From positions 1 through 58,468 of IMG/VR virus record IMGVR_UViG_3300003322_000857: DNA of 58,468 nt; one strand, written 5' to 3'. Below the pieces are notes generated by a model. It saw only the letters and a program-made list of their open reading frames with translations, was not told the origin of the DNA and did not search any database. Made by a program: the position numbers and the translations under genes. Source of the DNA: a virus. Position 1 is the stretch's first letter. Each line of letters begins with the position of its first letter. Shown piece by piece: positions 10,245-20,051 of the stretch.

Positions 10245-12008
10245 TTACGCATAGAAAACACTTTCAACAACAACTTGAAAAATAGATGACGCAGAAGTTG
10301 TATCACCCGTTACTTCTATTTGAATATCATTTCCAATATTCGCAACCGTAATAGCACCACCCGTTGAAGAGTTAATTAAGTCATAATCTAATAACTCTTC
10401 TGTTACGGATGTCTCATCGCGTCGGTAACACGCTTTAATCGTGCCAGATATCACCGCCATGGCATGACCATCTATGCTAGAGAATGAACCGCCATTCACC
10501 GTAATTTTTAAATAAACATAAGAATTATCAGTCATTGTCAAAATGGTTCTGGTCTGAGGAGAAGCACCCGTTGTCGCAATCTTACAAGTCGATACCGTAT
10601 ATCCAGGATTAATTGAGAACTGAGTAGGTAACGTTAAATCCATTCTGACATTACAAGGATAATAAGGCGCACTTGATGAATGAGGTTTAATATCTAAAAC
10701 AGCTAATGGCGGATTAACATTGATACCTAGTTGCGCAATACCCATTAATCCTTGATACGCAGCGGTTGCATTTAATGTGGTGAATGAACCTAAACTCATA
10801 CAACCATCAAACCCACCGTTTATAGTTGAAGCACGACCAATAATAATATTATCACTCGCTGTCGTTAATCCGGTTGTGGCGGAACTTGCACCCAGCACAA
10901 CGTTGCCTAAACCTGTCGTAATTGAGCTGCCTGTTAAATAGCCCGCAGCAACATTACTTTTGCCAGTCGTTACCGCGCTTAAAACCTGAAATCCAATTCC
11001 GCTGTTAAAATCAGCATTATTAACCGCTGCGGCAAGTCCGCCATATCCGAAAATAGAATTGCCCGTACTATCTTCGATATTAATGCCGCAGTTAATGCCA
11101 AATAGGTGATTGAACTGCCCCGCAGTAATTGAAGTGGCAGTATTTCTGCCGTAAAAAAGATTTCCAGTTACAATACCGCTATCAATAATTCGGGTTGGAT
11201 TACCTTGTGCTAAATAATCACTTCCAGGAACGGCAATCGATAACGCGCCTGTTCCATTTGTGCTTTTTAATATGCCTGTATCAAATGTCGATAATGCAAT
11301 TTCATTACTTAAGCCACTGACCGGAACGGTTGTAATATAAGGCGCATCCGTTGGCGCCCCTGTTGCACTTCCATTCGATGCAGCGGTTATCCATCCATAT
11401 TCATTAATGGTTAAGGAACCGCCCCCGAAAACATAAGTATCTGCTGTTACACCGGTTGGAACCACGCTTAATTCAGGACTGCCCACAATACCATCCGCAT
11501 TGGAAACGGCTATGGCAGAAGAGTCAGAGGTTAAAATAGAACGTGTAGCGGTTCCTGAGTTTGTTCTAACTAATAATCCCTCAGAGATTAAATCAGAGAT
11601 ACTTTGTAATGTATCATCAAGCTCTGCCATAATCGTGCCAGAACCAACAATAGGACCGCCTGTAAAAACAATACCCGTACCAGTCGCTGCGATATCAATG
11701 CTCGTTACCGTTCCGGTTCCAGCCGGGGTGACCCAAGTACTCGTATTATCGGTATAATTAATTACGCCGGTATCCGTATTAAAAATTTGCATACCGGGTG
11801 CTTTATTTAATGCATTTCTATCCTCGGTTCCCATCCTTGGTAATACAAATGCCCCTTTCGTTGATTGTATTTCAAGTGCTGCTGAAATCGGCGCATTATT
11901 TGCCCGCGTTAAAGTCGGTGTAACACCAACCGTTAATGGGCTGCTTAACGTATCCGCAATCAATGCGCTCGTTGGTATATAAGTTGGTGTAACTAAATTG
12001 ATACTCAT
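10245..12008 (-). CDS. Fibre-like virion protein with shared N-terminal module
   Basis: 587 residues. Residues ~30-90 hold a module shared with three other genes in this window: ISAALEIQSTKGAFVLPRM, then a Gly-Met-Gln-hydrophobic-Asn turn. The remainder is Ser/Thr/Gly/Asn-rich beta-structure with GTVTSI and GSGTI repeats and a region resembling trimeric adhesin head repeats (residues ~300-420). Likely a trimeric fibre or decoration, with the common module as its virion anchor. Confidence 0.65.
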   Translation of the reverse strand: MSINLVTPTYIPTSALIADTLSSPLTVGVTPTLTRANNAPISAALEIQSTKGAFVLPRMGTEDRNALNKAPGMQIFNTDTGVINYTDNTSTWVTPAGTGTVTSIDIAATGTGIVFTGGPIVGSGTIMAELDDTLQSISDLISEGLLVRTNSGTATRSILTSDSSAIAVSNADGIVGSPELSVVPTGVTADTYVFGGGSLTINEYGWITAASNGSATGAPTDAPYITTVPVSGLSNEIALSTFDTGILKSTNGTGALSIAVPGSDYLAQGNPTRIIDSGIVTGNLFYGRNTATSITAGQFNHLFGINCGINIEDSTGNSIFGYGGLAAAVNNADFNSGIGFQVLSAVTTGKSNVAAGYLTGSSITTGLGNVVLGASSATTGLTTASDNIIIGRASTINGGFDGCMSLGSFTTLNATAAYQGLMGIAQLGINVNPPLAVLDIKPHSSSAPYYPCNVRMDLTLPTQFSINPGYTVSTCKIATTGASPQTRTILTMTDNSYVYLKITVNGGSFSSIDGHAMAVISGTIKACYRRDETSVTEELLDYDLINSSTGGAITVANIGNDIQIEVTGDTTSASSIFQVVVESVFYA

Positions 12009-12034
12009 ATATTTAAATCCTTTTAAATATTAAA

Positions 12035-14374
12035 TTAAGCGGGTGCTAAAACAGTGATAGTTCCATTAGAACCGATGTACCTTAAAGCACCGCCTTGAAC
12101 ATAAAGAATGCCGCCGCCAACTGGTGTCGTTGGTCCATTACTGGTAGTTGCAATAAAGACATTCGCGTTCGGTGTTCCGCCCACATTGTTTATCTTTAAT
12201 GCATAGGTTGCATCCGGCGCATAATAATCAGTACCAGCAACAGCAATACTTTGTACCCCGGTGGTTGTCGTGTTTTTAACTAAACCTGTCGCTAAGGCAC
12301 CCATTGCTTGTGCATTTGGCATTGAACCGTCAGCCACTTGAAGTAAAAATTTAGCACTGGCACTCGGTCCCGTTGCAGCCGTCCAAGATAAATTACCGCT
12401 GGTGTCAGACGATAAATGGTAACCACTGACGCTTGGATAAGCATTTGGCCAAACATACGGTGTATCGCCGCCTGGGAACGTTGCAGGGGCTTTAATCGAG
12501 AAGAAATTACCATTACTATTGCCCCACACTTTTAATGCGCGACGTGTAGTCCCATTAGAAATAATTTCAAAATCCGCTAACGATAAAACGGTCGTGCTGG
12601 GCGCAAGACTAATTCCACCATTCGGTGCAACCAGATTAAAATTGGTTGTGGTGCCGTCCCCCGCAATTCCGCTTGAATTGGATAACCAACCACCCACTGT
12701 TGTCGCGACTAATCCGGTCAGTGTGGTGTTTAGTCCTATCGATCCACTCCCTGTGATAACGCCACCGGTTAAATTTGGGCTAGTGGCAGTGATAGAGGTA
12801 ACAGTACCTGTACCGGGTGTTACCCAACTCATCACACCTGCGGTCGTTGAACTTAATACTTGACCATTCGACGCGGGGGCTGCTTGAGGCAACGTATAGC
12901 TATGCGTTGTTAAAGTTCCGGGTGCTGTAAAGCCAACCGAGTTTGCACCGTTAAATACTTTAAGCGAAGAAGTAACGTTCATATTAGCGGTTGATACAGC
13001 AGTCCCTGCAACAAGCAATAAAGTTGGTAAAGTCGTTAAAATTTTACTATTTGATGCATCTTGGTCCGCAATTGTCATTGAGCCTACAGCAACGCTTGTT
13101 AAACCAGTCAAAGTGCTATTTAGTGCGATGGTTCCGCTGCCTGTGATAGTTCCGCCTGACAAATTGGATCCAGCGGTTATCGATGTGACAGTACCGCCGC
13201 CACTGGTTACCCAAGACATGGCACCACCCGTAGTACAGCTTAATAATTGACCATTTGATACAGGGGGAGCAGAAGGTAAAGTGTAAGATGAAATGGTGGG
13301 AGCCGATGGTGCAGAGATACTAATACTGCCAGACGCAGAACCATTAAATACAAGTGGATTTCCAGACATTAATCTAGCAATACCAGCAAAAGAAGTGATA
13401 GCAGCACTAATTGCTATAGAACCGCTGCCAGAATCAGAATTTATCGTCAAACCAGGATTTGTTGAGCTAATTAGTGAATTTGAACCCGATGTAGAAATTG
13501 TTAAGTTACCAACGCTGACAGCAGCCGATGATAAACTGGTCAGTCCCGATACCGTATTACTTAAAGAAATCGTACCCGTCCCGGTAATGGGATTCGGTGT
13601 CGCACTTAAATTAGATCCTGCGGTAATGCTAATGCTTGCCGTCGTTGGATTTACCCAACTCATCACACCTAATGTAGTTGAAGCTAAAACTTGCCCATTC
13701 ACGCTTGGCAATGTAGTTGGCAAAGTATAACTAGCAGAAGCAGCTAAGGTTGGGTCAGCGGCTAATGATATAAACCGAGTTGAAGCGGTATTATATAATG
13801 CTAAACGTGCGCCCCCTTGAATCCCAAATGTACCGCCCCCATTATTAACATCAGGCGCGACTAAAATATTGCCGCCTGAAATAAGATTAAGTACGCCAAT
13901 TGCAGCGGTAGAACCCATGGTTAAGTTTGAAGAGTTCGCCGTAATATTTGAGTTACTAATGCTCACGTTACCAATAGCAGCACTTGTTAATCCGGTTAAT
14001 ACGGGATTTAAAGAAACAGAACCCGTTGTTGAAATCGTGCTCGGAGACAAAACAATATTAGAACCTTGGGTAATGCTGGTGACCGTTCCTGCCCCAGCAG
14101 ACCCGATAGGGGCCCACGCACCGCCCGCTCTGGCATAAACCGCGGTATGGGTAATGTTATATACCTGCATCCCGTCTATCGCAGGCGAAATGTCATTCAT
14201 TTCAGAATCAGTGACCCTCGGCATTAAAAATGCGCCTTCTGTTGATTGCAGTTCTAAACAGGCAGCAACAGGCACATTGTTAACCATTGTAGGGGCTGGT
14301 ATATAACCTAGCGTAGTAGGGTCAGCGATCAAAAATCCGCTAGCGATTGCGGTAGGGTAAGTAAAGTCAGCCAT
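12035..14374 (-). CDS. Long repetitive tail-fibre-like protein
   Basis: 779 residues. The shared N-terminal module (ACLELQSTEGAFLMPRV) occupies residues ~35-90. It is followed by at least four repeats that pair a 'GTVTSI-x-GSNL-GSGTI' strand with a 'NGQ-x-LSSTT-GVMSWV' element. The repeat architecture and Ser/Thr/Gly composition are typical of trimeric tail fibres. The C-terminus (GGGILYVQGGALRYIGSNG) is a beta end cap. Likely the main receptor-binding fibre. Confidence 0.7.
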   Translation of the reverse strand: MADFTYPTAIASGFLIADPTTLGYIPAPTMVNNVPVAACLELQSTEGAFLMPRVTDSEMNDISPAIDGMQVYNITHTAVYARAGGAWAPIGSAGAGTVTSITQGSNIVLSPSTISTTGSVSLNPVLTGLTSAAIGNVSISNSNITANSSNLTMGSTAAIGVLNLISGGNILVAPDVNNGGGTFGIQGGARLALYNTASTRFISLAADPTLAASASYTLPTTLPSVNGQVLASTTLGVMSWVNPTTASISITAGSNLSATPNPITGTGTISLSNTVSGLTSLSSAAVSVGNLTISTSGSNSLISSTNPGLTINSDSGSGSIAISAAITSFAGIARLMSGNPLVFNGSASGSISISAPSAPTISSYTLPSAPPVSNGQLLSCTTGGAMSWVTSGGGTVTSITAGSNLSGGTITGSGTIALNSTLTGLTSVAVGSMTIADQDASNSKILTTLPTLLLVAGTAVSTANMNVTSSLKVFNGANSVGFTAPGTLTTHSYTLPQAAPASNGQVLSSTTAGVMSWVTPGTGTVTSITATSPNLTGGVITGSGSIGLNTTLTGLVATTVGGWLSNSSGIAGDGTTTNFNLVAPNGGISLAPSTTVLSLADFEIISNGTTRRALKVWGNSNGNFFSIKAPATFPGGDTPYVWPNAYPSVSGYHLSSDTSGNLSWTAATGPSASAKFLLQVADGSMPNAQAMGALATGLVKNTTTTGVQSIAVAGTDYYAPDATYALKINNVGGTPNANVFIATTSNGPTTPVGGGILYVQGGALRYIGSNGTITVLAPA

Positions 14375-14385
14375 GGTAATTCCTT

Positions 14386-14727
14386 TTATCCTGGGCTAGT
14401 AAAATTAATGTTCTCCAATTGTTTAAGATTGGCGTCATAGGGCAAAATTGTTGATCCCTTATTTCCTTCTGGAAACGGTATAGGCGGTCTCGGATTTGGA
14501 ATCGGCGGTGGATCTGGCGGCAGCGTTAAAGGTATATTCTGAGGTTGCGGCTCATCATAAAATTCTTTATTCACCATATAACCAGTCCAAACTAAACGTT
14601 TACCGCGCCATTCCATTTGCTTGACTAAATCGCTGTAATTGCACACCATTCCGCTGGTATCACAAATTGCAACGGCGTCAGGATTTTTGGTATTAATACG
14701 AACATATCGACCAGTAGGACTTGTCAT
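14386..14727 (-). CDS. Small head-tail block protein with Pro-rich middle
   Basis: 113 residues. The N-terminal half has a CDTSGMVCNYSDL segment with two Cys and a W-W pair (MEWRGKRLVWTG). This recalls a small family found beside podovirus adaptors, which pair a Cys motif with a short Trp-Gly strand. Residues ~70-90 are a run of Pro. Four-base overlap with the adaptor gene upstream. Function unknown. Confidence 0.55.
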   Translation of the reverse strand: MTSPTGRYVRINTKNPDAVAICDTSGMVCNYSDLVKQMEWRGKRLVWTGYMVNKEFYDEPQPQNIPLTLPPDPPPIPNPRPPIPFPEGNKGSTILPYDANLKQLENINFTSPG

Positions 14728-15809
14728 ACTCTACCCCACCCGGTTAAATAGCTAGGCGCAATAAGTAAAGGCACTTTCTCGGTATCTTCCGTTGCTGCAT
14801 AGGAGTAAGCTTCTTTTTCTTGTTTTTCTAATAATGCTATTCTCAACTCATCAAGCTTTTCAGATTTCATATGAATTCGTTTTGCGACGGCTGCGCAATA
14901 CGCATCATAAAACCGTGCGGGAATTTCCAGTGTATCCGTAAGGCTGCCAACATCTTGTAACATTCGAATAACGCGAGCAGATAATACTTGATATTGAGCA
15001 GTTGGCGCAGGCCATAAAACGAGAACTGGGTTTTGTGGTTGCCTATCTACCCAAAAACAATTTGGTCTTGATGCTTGTGTGCTTTTATTTGGATACGACA
15101 TATAATTAGAACCACTGACTCTTGCCATGGGAATATCAACCACATTTGTAGCAAACCAGATTTGTTCTATATCTAACGTTTGACCACCCGTTTCACGAAT
15201 ACGAAAATATTGCGCTGTTACAGGGGTTGCAATATCAAACCACTGAGGAACACTAGCGGTATAAAATACAGGGGCCGGATCTGCTTGCGGAACAAACGGC
15301 GTATTCGTTGACGTCCAGATAAGTCCATCATTTGAATATTCAAAAACTAAAGAATATTCAGCATTAAAAGGGGTGCTGACGCCAACCATGGTAACCATAT
15401 AAGAATTACCACTACCATAGTTATAACTAATATATCCGTTTGGCGCATTTTGAACACAGTCACCTGTGCCGCCAAATACATTGTCTGCATTGCCGCCATT
15501 ACTAGAAAATGCCGTTCCACCCAGTGGACGCGAAAAAGTCCGGGTATTGCAGTCGATAACGTCGCTAACACGAGCATCTAAATTATAATTAGCTTGATTT
15601 GGATTAAGCGATATAAAAACTCGAGTAGAAGTAAATAAATTATAACCTTTATTAATCCACTCAGTTAATACTAAATTACCAGAGCGAATAGCTGTTTGAA
15701 CATGTCTTGCTGTGATAACATCAGGAACAATTCCGGCGCGCTCGTAACACTCATCAACAAATTGCTGATTCGTGGTGGAAATAAAATTGTAAGTATTTGA
15801 TGTTGTCAC
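14724..15809 (-). CDS. gp4-like head-to-tail adaptor with an inserted discoidin-like domain
   Basis: 361 residues. The ends match a podovirus head-tail adaptor: QFVDECYERAGIVPD near the start; VLWPAPTAQYQVLSARVIRM, then an AYCAAVAKRIHMKSEKL helix near the end. Between them (residues ~115-225) lies a beta-domain with SNDGLIWTS, WFDIATPVTAQYFRIRETGG and LDIEQIWFA. That is the order of conserved strands in F5/8 type C (discoidin) carbohydrate-binding modules. The insert is unusual for an adaptor, which normally sits between portal and tail. Confidence 0.6.
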   Translation of the reverse strand: MTTSNTYNFISTTNQQFVDECYERAGIVPDVITARHVQTAIRSGNLVLTEWINKGYNLFTSTRVFISLNPNQANYNLDARVSDVIDCNTRTFSRPLGGTAFSSNGGNADNVFGGTGDCVQNAPNGYISYNYGSGNSYMVTMVGVSTPFNAEYSLVFEYSNDGLIWTSTNTPFVPQADPAPVFYTASVPQWFDIATPVTAQYFRIRETGGQTLDIEQIWFATNVVDIPMARVSGSNYMSYPNKSTQASRPNCFWVDRQPQNPVLVLWPAPTAQYQVLSARVIRMLQDVGSLTDTLEIPARFYDAYCAAVAKRIHMKSEKLDELRIALLEKQEKEAYSYAATEDTEKVPLLIAPSYLTGWGRV

Positions 15810-15824
15810 TAACGTTTACCATCC

Positions 15825-16019
15825 TTATTTACCGCTATTAGCCTTCCCAAATGTTTTGGCAAGACTTACTCGCTTTCTCATTAATGGACTTTTTGAATGA
15901 GCAGCTTTAGCTAATTTAGCTTTAGGTATCGTCTTATCTTTGGGTACGTGTAATGCTTCCTTTAAAGCCCCGGGCTTCTTAACTGAGCCACGCATCCAGT
16001 CTTTACGTTCTCTTCCCAT
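15825..16019 (-). CDS. Small basic protein
   Basis: 64 residues, about one third Lys/Arg, with no hydrophobic core. It could bind DNA or coat the packaged genome, like the other small basic proteins in this structural block. No family recognised. Confidence 0.5.
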   Translation of the reverse strand: MGRERKDWMRGSVKKPGALKEALHVPKDKTIPKAKLAKAAHSKSPLMRKRVSLAKTFGKANSGK

Positions 16020-16020
16020 T

Positions 16021-16644
16021 TTAAGTAATTCCTTGTTGACAAATTGTTTCTGTTAATGTCGCGCCCGCAGTGCTCGCAGTAATCCTGATTCTTGAATAAG
16101 CAATCGGCGTCGTGTAATTAGCCAATTGATTAGTCGTTGCACCCGTCATAGCAACAATCGGATTGAAAACAGTCGGCACAGAAACTTTGTTGACATCATC
16201 TAGCGTTACATCAAATGAATAGGTAATTGTTCCAGTAACAACAACTTGAATCCCATCATTCATGACCATTCTGTTGTAGTCATTACCATGCCACACTAAA
16301 GAACCAATATGGCCAAGGCCAACTGATACCGCATTTACCGCACCATTTGTTGTAATACTTTGAATCGTCCCAAACGTTCCAACCGTCTCAACTGTGTTAT
16401 TGTTAGGACCCGCAATGACTTCTTGCTGACCCGTTGTTGAGGTAATGGTAAAATTAACCGCTGACAAGTTATTGGCAGACGTTAATGATATATTTCTTAC
16501 CATTGGATATAAGTTTGCAAATAATGGATTTTGCACGGAATATTGACCACTTAAAGTTAACGTGCCAGCAGCAGCTAAACTTTGTAATGGGGCGATAGCC
16601 GCAGTACTTGCGGCTACCCAGTTATAAACAACAGGCTTAGTCAT
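16021..16644 (-). CDS. Unknown beta-rich virion-block protein
   Basis: 207 residues, Ala/Thr/Asn/Val-rich, predicted mostly beta. Composition resembles phage decoration or small tail proteins. It overlaps the upstream coiled-coil gene by 8 bases, so the two are probably made together. Confidence 0.55.
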   Translation of the reverse strand: MTKPVVYNWVAASTAAIAPLQSLAAAGTLTLSGQYSVQNPLFANLYPMVRNISLTSANNLSAVNFTITSTTGQQEVIAGPNNNTVETVGTFGTIQSITTNGAVNAVSVGLGHIGSLVWHGNDYNRMVMNDGIQVVVTGTITYSFDVTLDDVNKVSVPTVFNPIVAMTGATTNQLANYTTPIAYSRIRITASTAGATLTETICQQGIT

Positions 16645-16894
16645 GTGTTATTTCATCCGTTACAGCACCATTAGAAACAGAGCTTCTGTTTTCAACGATT
16701 TGAACACAACCATTAAATGCTTGAATTGCACCTAATATTTTGGCTAATTCTGCTTCAATTAATTTCTTTTCTTGACGCAATTGCTTGATGGTTGCAATCA
16801 CTTTAGAATTTAATTGACCTTGAAGCTCAGTATATCTATCGCTTAATGCTTTGATATTTGCGTCAAGTTCAACTTTTACTTTACTAACTTCCAT
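16637..16894 (-). CDS. Small coiled-coil protein
   Basis: 85 residues. Residues ~5-65 are a continuous heptad-like helix (Leu/Ile spaced by charged residues), with a polar tail. It lies between a fibre-like gene and the beta-rich gene it overlaps. Could be a chaperone or trimerisation partner for them; this is inference from position. Confidence 0.55.
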   Translation of the reverse strand: MEVSKVKVELDANIKALSDRYTELQGQLNSKVIATIKQLRQEKKLIEAELAKILGAIQAFNGCVQIVENRSSVSNGAVTDEITHD

Positions 16895-16936
16895 TTTACT
16901 AACTCCCTAATGTTACAATGAAAAAAACTTTAAACC

Positions 16937-17989
16937 TTATGTTGCGTCGGTGCTTGCCAATAAGTAATAAGATGTCCCATTAATTTGAATACGAATCTTT
17001 TTCTGGTTCGCGTTAACAATCGAATCGGTAACGGCTGCCGCATTCATGGTTAATCCTAAACATCCGGCATTTCCACCTAGCGTTGGCGCATAAATCTGTA
17101 AAGAATTGGCAACGCCAGTAGGTGTATTCGTACCATTTGTTCCAATGGTTAATACAGTGAGCCCCGTTGACTCAATAGCAGTGGTTCCGACATTTAGGCC
17201 GCGCGAATTAACGGTTACTTTAGAAGCTCCAGACAAATCAAAAGAAAGATATAGGGAGCCACTGTTATATGACATTCCGCTTGATGTACCGCTTGAAAAT
17301 GCATACCTATTATTTGTTAAAAGATTTCCGGAGCCTTTACCTAATACAGAAATCGCAATAGTCGATGATGCGCCTTCTGCAGAAATGGTTGGGCCATTTC
17401 CAGTGCCTGAACTGGAAGTACCAGCTATTAATACGTCATTTACTGCATTTGAAGGGCCTGCCACTCGAAATTGCAAAACACCCGCAGTTGCTATCCCAAT
17501 CGAGTCCGCTTGATCGCTATAAACTCCGGTATTTGTGTCGCCTGTAAAAGAATAAGTCGGTGCACCTGCGGTACCAGAAGAACTAAATAAACTCGCAATT
17601 CCAGTAACAACAGCAGATATGGGATTAATCGCTACAGCTGCCGCTTGAATCAGCTTTCCAGTAACGCCATTAAATACCGCAACGCCATTATTTGGTGAGT
17701 TTGCAGGACCAACAACATTGCCGTTTCCGAAACCACCTTGCCATGCGCCATTTTTATAAATGTCAGCAACACCCAAAGTTGTATCAAAAACCTCCATCCC
17801 ATCAATTTTTACGGCAATTGCATTTTTTTCAGCCGTTGTCATTCTGGGTAAAACAAATCCGCGTGTTGTGGATTGACATTCAATGACAGCCGATATATTG
17901 ACGCCATTCACTTGTGTTGGGGTTGCAGGATATCCGTTAACGGTATCTGCTGCTAAGAGTGAAGTTAATTCTGTTGCGAGAGTCGACAT
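16937..17989 (-). CDS. Fibre-like protein with shared N-terminal module (near capsid gene)
   Basis: 350 residues. Residues ~20-90 are nearly collinear with 17999-19063: TPTQVNGVNISAVIECQSTT, then VLPRMTTAEKNAIAVKI. Residues ~135-160 (SLFSSSGTAGAPTYSFTGD) are also shared, then the two diverge in a Gly/Ser/Thr-rich body. Both converge again near the C-terminus (TPTGVANSLQIY, then an IRINGTSYYLLA-type end). Recent duplicate whose middle varies; likely a capsid- or tail-attached fibre. Confidence 0.65.
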   Translation of the reverse strand: MSTLATELTSLLAADTVNGYPATPTQVNGVNISAVIECQSTTRGFVLPRMTTAEKNAIAVKIDGMEVFDTTLGVADIYKNGAWQGGFGNGNVVGPANSPNNGVAVFNGVTGKLIQAAAVAINPISAVVTGIASLFSSSGTAGAPTYSFTGDTNTGVYSDQADSIGIATAGVLQFRVAGPSNAVNDVLIAGTSSSGTGNGPTISAEGASSTIAISVLGKGSGNLLTNNRYAFSSGTSSGMSYNSGSLYLSFDLSGASKVTVNSRGLNVGTTAIESTGLTVLTIGTNGTNTPTGVANSLQIYAPTLGGNAGCLGLTMNAAAVTDSIVNANQKKIRIQINGTSYYLLASTDAT

Positions 17990-17998
17990 ATTTCACTC

Positions 17999-19063
17999 CT
18001 ATACATCGGTTGCCAATAAGTAATAAACCGTACCGTTAACTCTTAATTGAATTTTTTTAGTTGCTGTATCTGTTGAGTCGGTAATGCATTCGCTTGGAAT
18101 AGACAAACCTAACATCCCGGCATTTGTGCCCCCCGCTGTCGTTGCACCATAAATTTGTAATTTATTTGCAACACCCGTTGGTACTACGCCGGTTCCTTCA
18201 ATACTAATTCCTCTGACCATCGTTGAGTCAAATGTGGTGCTTCCTATGTTTAATACACCGCGACCATTAAAGGCGAACGGTGATGTACCACTTGTATTGA
18301 TTCCTAAATAATTTGTGGCAGGTACTGCGATGGTTCCCGACGGTGTGACATCGATACTCGCTGTCTGGAAGTAAAGAGAAGCATTGTTACCTAAATTGAT
18401 TGGTCGACCAGTTCCTTTTGGACTTATTGTAATATCTATTATTGAACTTAAACCTGCGGCACCAATAGTAACTGCGGAGCCGCCTACAGAACCTTGCAAT
18501 TGAACATAATTAGTGGCACTTGCTGACCCTGTTACTGATAACTGGGTTGCACCATTCGCCGAGAATCCAATTTCATTTGCACCAATACGATACATTCCCG
18601 TATCTGCATCGCCTGTAAAAGAATAAGTGGGTGCGCCCGCTGTTCCTGCTGAACTAAATAAACTTGCAATTCCAGTGAAAACGGCACTTAATGGATCGAG
18701 TGCCACCGTACTCGCTTGAATAATCTTTCCGGTAGTGCCGCTAAATAGTGCTAAGGTATTGTTGGATGCAGCATTAGGGCCAACCACATCGCCGCTACCG
18801 ATTCCGCCAATCCAGGCATTATTTTGATAAAAATCAACTTTCCCTAAGTCCGTATCAAAAACTTGCATGCCATTTACTTTAACGGCAATTGCATTCTTTT
18901 GAGCGGTTGTCATTCGAGGCATTAAAAGCGCACGAGTTGTCGACTGACATTCAATCACAGCGGATACGTTGACACCATTGACTTGTGTCGGAGTGGCGAC
19001 AGCACCACCCGTACCCGAATCCGCTGCGAGTAATGCGGTTAATTCAGTAGGCGTAATCGACAT
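17999..19063 (-). CDS. Fibre-like protein with shared N-terminal module (paralog)
   Basis: 354 residues, paralog of 16937-17989 with conserved N- and C-termini and a diverged middle. It starts 18 bases after the capsid gene stop, inside the same transcript, so high expression is expected. That placement, away from the main tail fibres at 10-14 kb, suggests a head fibre or decoration rather than a tail-tip fibre. Confidence 0.65.
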   Translation of the reverse strand: MSITPTELTALLAADSGTGGAVATPTQVNGVNVSAVIECQSTTRALLMPRMTTAQKNAIAVKVNGMQVFDTDLGKVDFYQNNAWIGGIGSGDVVGPNAASNNTLALFSGTTGKIIQASTVALDPLSAVFTGIASLFSSAGTAGAPTYSFTGDADTGMYRIGANEIGFSANGATQLSVTGSASATNYVQLQGSVGGSAVTIGAAGLSSIIDITISPKGTGRPINLGNNASLYFQTASIDVTPSGTIAVPATNYLGINTSGTSPFAFNGRGVLNIGSTTFDSTMVRGISIEGTGVVPTGVANKLQIYGATTAGGTNAGMLGLSIPSECITDSTDTATKKIQLRVNGTVYYLLATDV

Positions 19064-19081
19064 AATTAAATTCCTACTTAA

Positions 19082-20020
19082 TTAATTTCCGTAACTACCA
19101 AATACTGTTCTAAAGTTATCACACCCCATAGCATACCGTTCGAGTGCGCTAACAAGTAAATTTTTGGTGTTAAAATCAGCGTAAGCGTCAATTGTTAAAG
19201 GTTTACGAACGAAATGTCTTAAGCCTTCGCAATCGGTTACAATAAACCATGGGTTACCACCATTTACTTGTTGTAAGTAAATGTTCATCTTATAACCTTG
19301 CGGTATTGCATTTGTGCTATACAACGGATTTACGTCGTTATTGGCATTCCCTGGCATAAATTGTGATCCCAAAATCCGCTCCGCGATCCACTGATTTTGT
19401 TGATTAACAATTAATTTAAGCGGTTTAATTTTGGTATAAATACCCGATGGTGATTTAAAATAATTAATTCCAGTGATAGCGGATTCGATTGCAGCTTCAC
19501 TTAATCCTAATGGATTTTGAAAAGTGTTATCGATAAAGCCACCATCAAATGGATGTCCAGTTGCACCACCTGCACCACCTGCGGCTGAGAATAAAGGTTG
19601 TCCGTCATAAACAGGGAAATTGGTATCCCATCCGTTGTTAAAAAGTGCGGCTGCAACGGTTTCTTTTGTAGCGTCTAATGAAGACTTCATTGCTTTATTA
19701 GCAAGCGGGAAATACGACTGATAAAGGTTGTCTTCAACAGATTCTTCAGTCATCGCATAGCCGATCGAAAAAGTTTTGATGTAATAATTCGCCGTGGCAC
19801 GCGTTCCGAGATTGTTGTCAAAAGCAATAGAATTGCCTTGAGTCTTCAATTGTCCTGGTGCTAATAGGCGAATTTCTTGTACAACTTCTTGGAATTTATC
19901 AGAAGGATAAACCTTGTAAATTTCAGTCCATTGTGCTGGGTAATCATTGTAATCAGAACCTTGAATTGCGGCCAATCCTGGCACAAGTAATTGTCTGATA
20001 TCACTAGTTGACATAGGCAT
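19082..20020 (-). CDS. Major capsid protein (Mu gpT-like / HK97-fold type)
   Basis: 312 residues. The pattern fits Mu gpT-like major head subunits: a W-x-x-IYKVYPSDKFQE segment, a Gly-Tyr-Ala-Met-Thr-Glu-Glu turn followed by ED-LY, LANKAMKSSLDATKE, an N-x-G-W followed by DGQPLFSA, and later LIVNQQNQWIAERIL. A GGAG site lies 8 bases upstream of ATG 20020. Location after scaffold-like and decoration-like genes is the standard head-gene order. Confidence 0.75.
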   Translation of the reverse strand: MPMSTSDIRQLLVPGLAAIQGSDYNDYPAQWTEIYKVYPSDKFQEVVQEIRLLAPGQLKTQGNSIAFDNNLGTRATANYYIKTFSIGYAMTEESVEDNLYQSYFPLANKAMKSSLDATKETVAAALFNNGWDTNFPVYDGQPLFSAAGGAGGATGHPFDGGFIDNTFQNPLGLSEAAIESAITGINYFKSPSGIYTKIKPLKLIVNQQNQWIAERILGSQFMPGNANNDVNPLYSTNAIPQGYKMNIYLQQVNGGNPWFIVTDCEGLRHFVRKPLTIDAYADFNTKNLLVSALERYAMGCDNFRTVFGSYGN

Positions 20021-20051
20021 GTTAGAATCTCCGTATTCTTAATTTAATCCG

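Noticed and set aside
11500-13730. Several 85-145 codon plus-strand frames antisense to the fibre genes (for example 11500-11757, 12519-12863, 13293-13730)
   Set aside because: They mirror the Thr/Gly/Ser repeat codons of the fibres, giving Val/Pro/Leu-rich products, and lack ribosome-binding sites.
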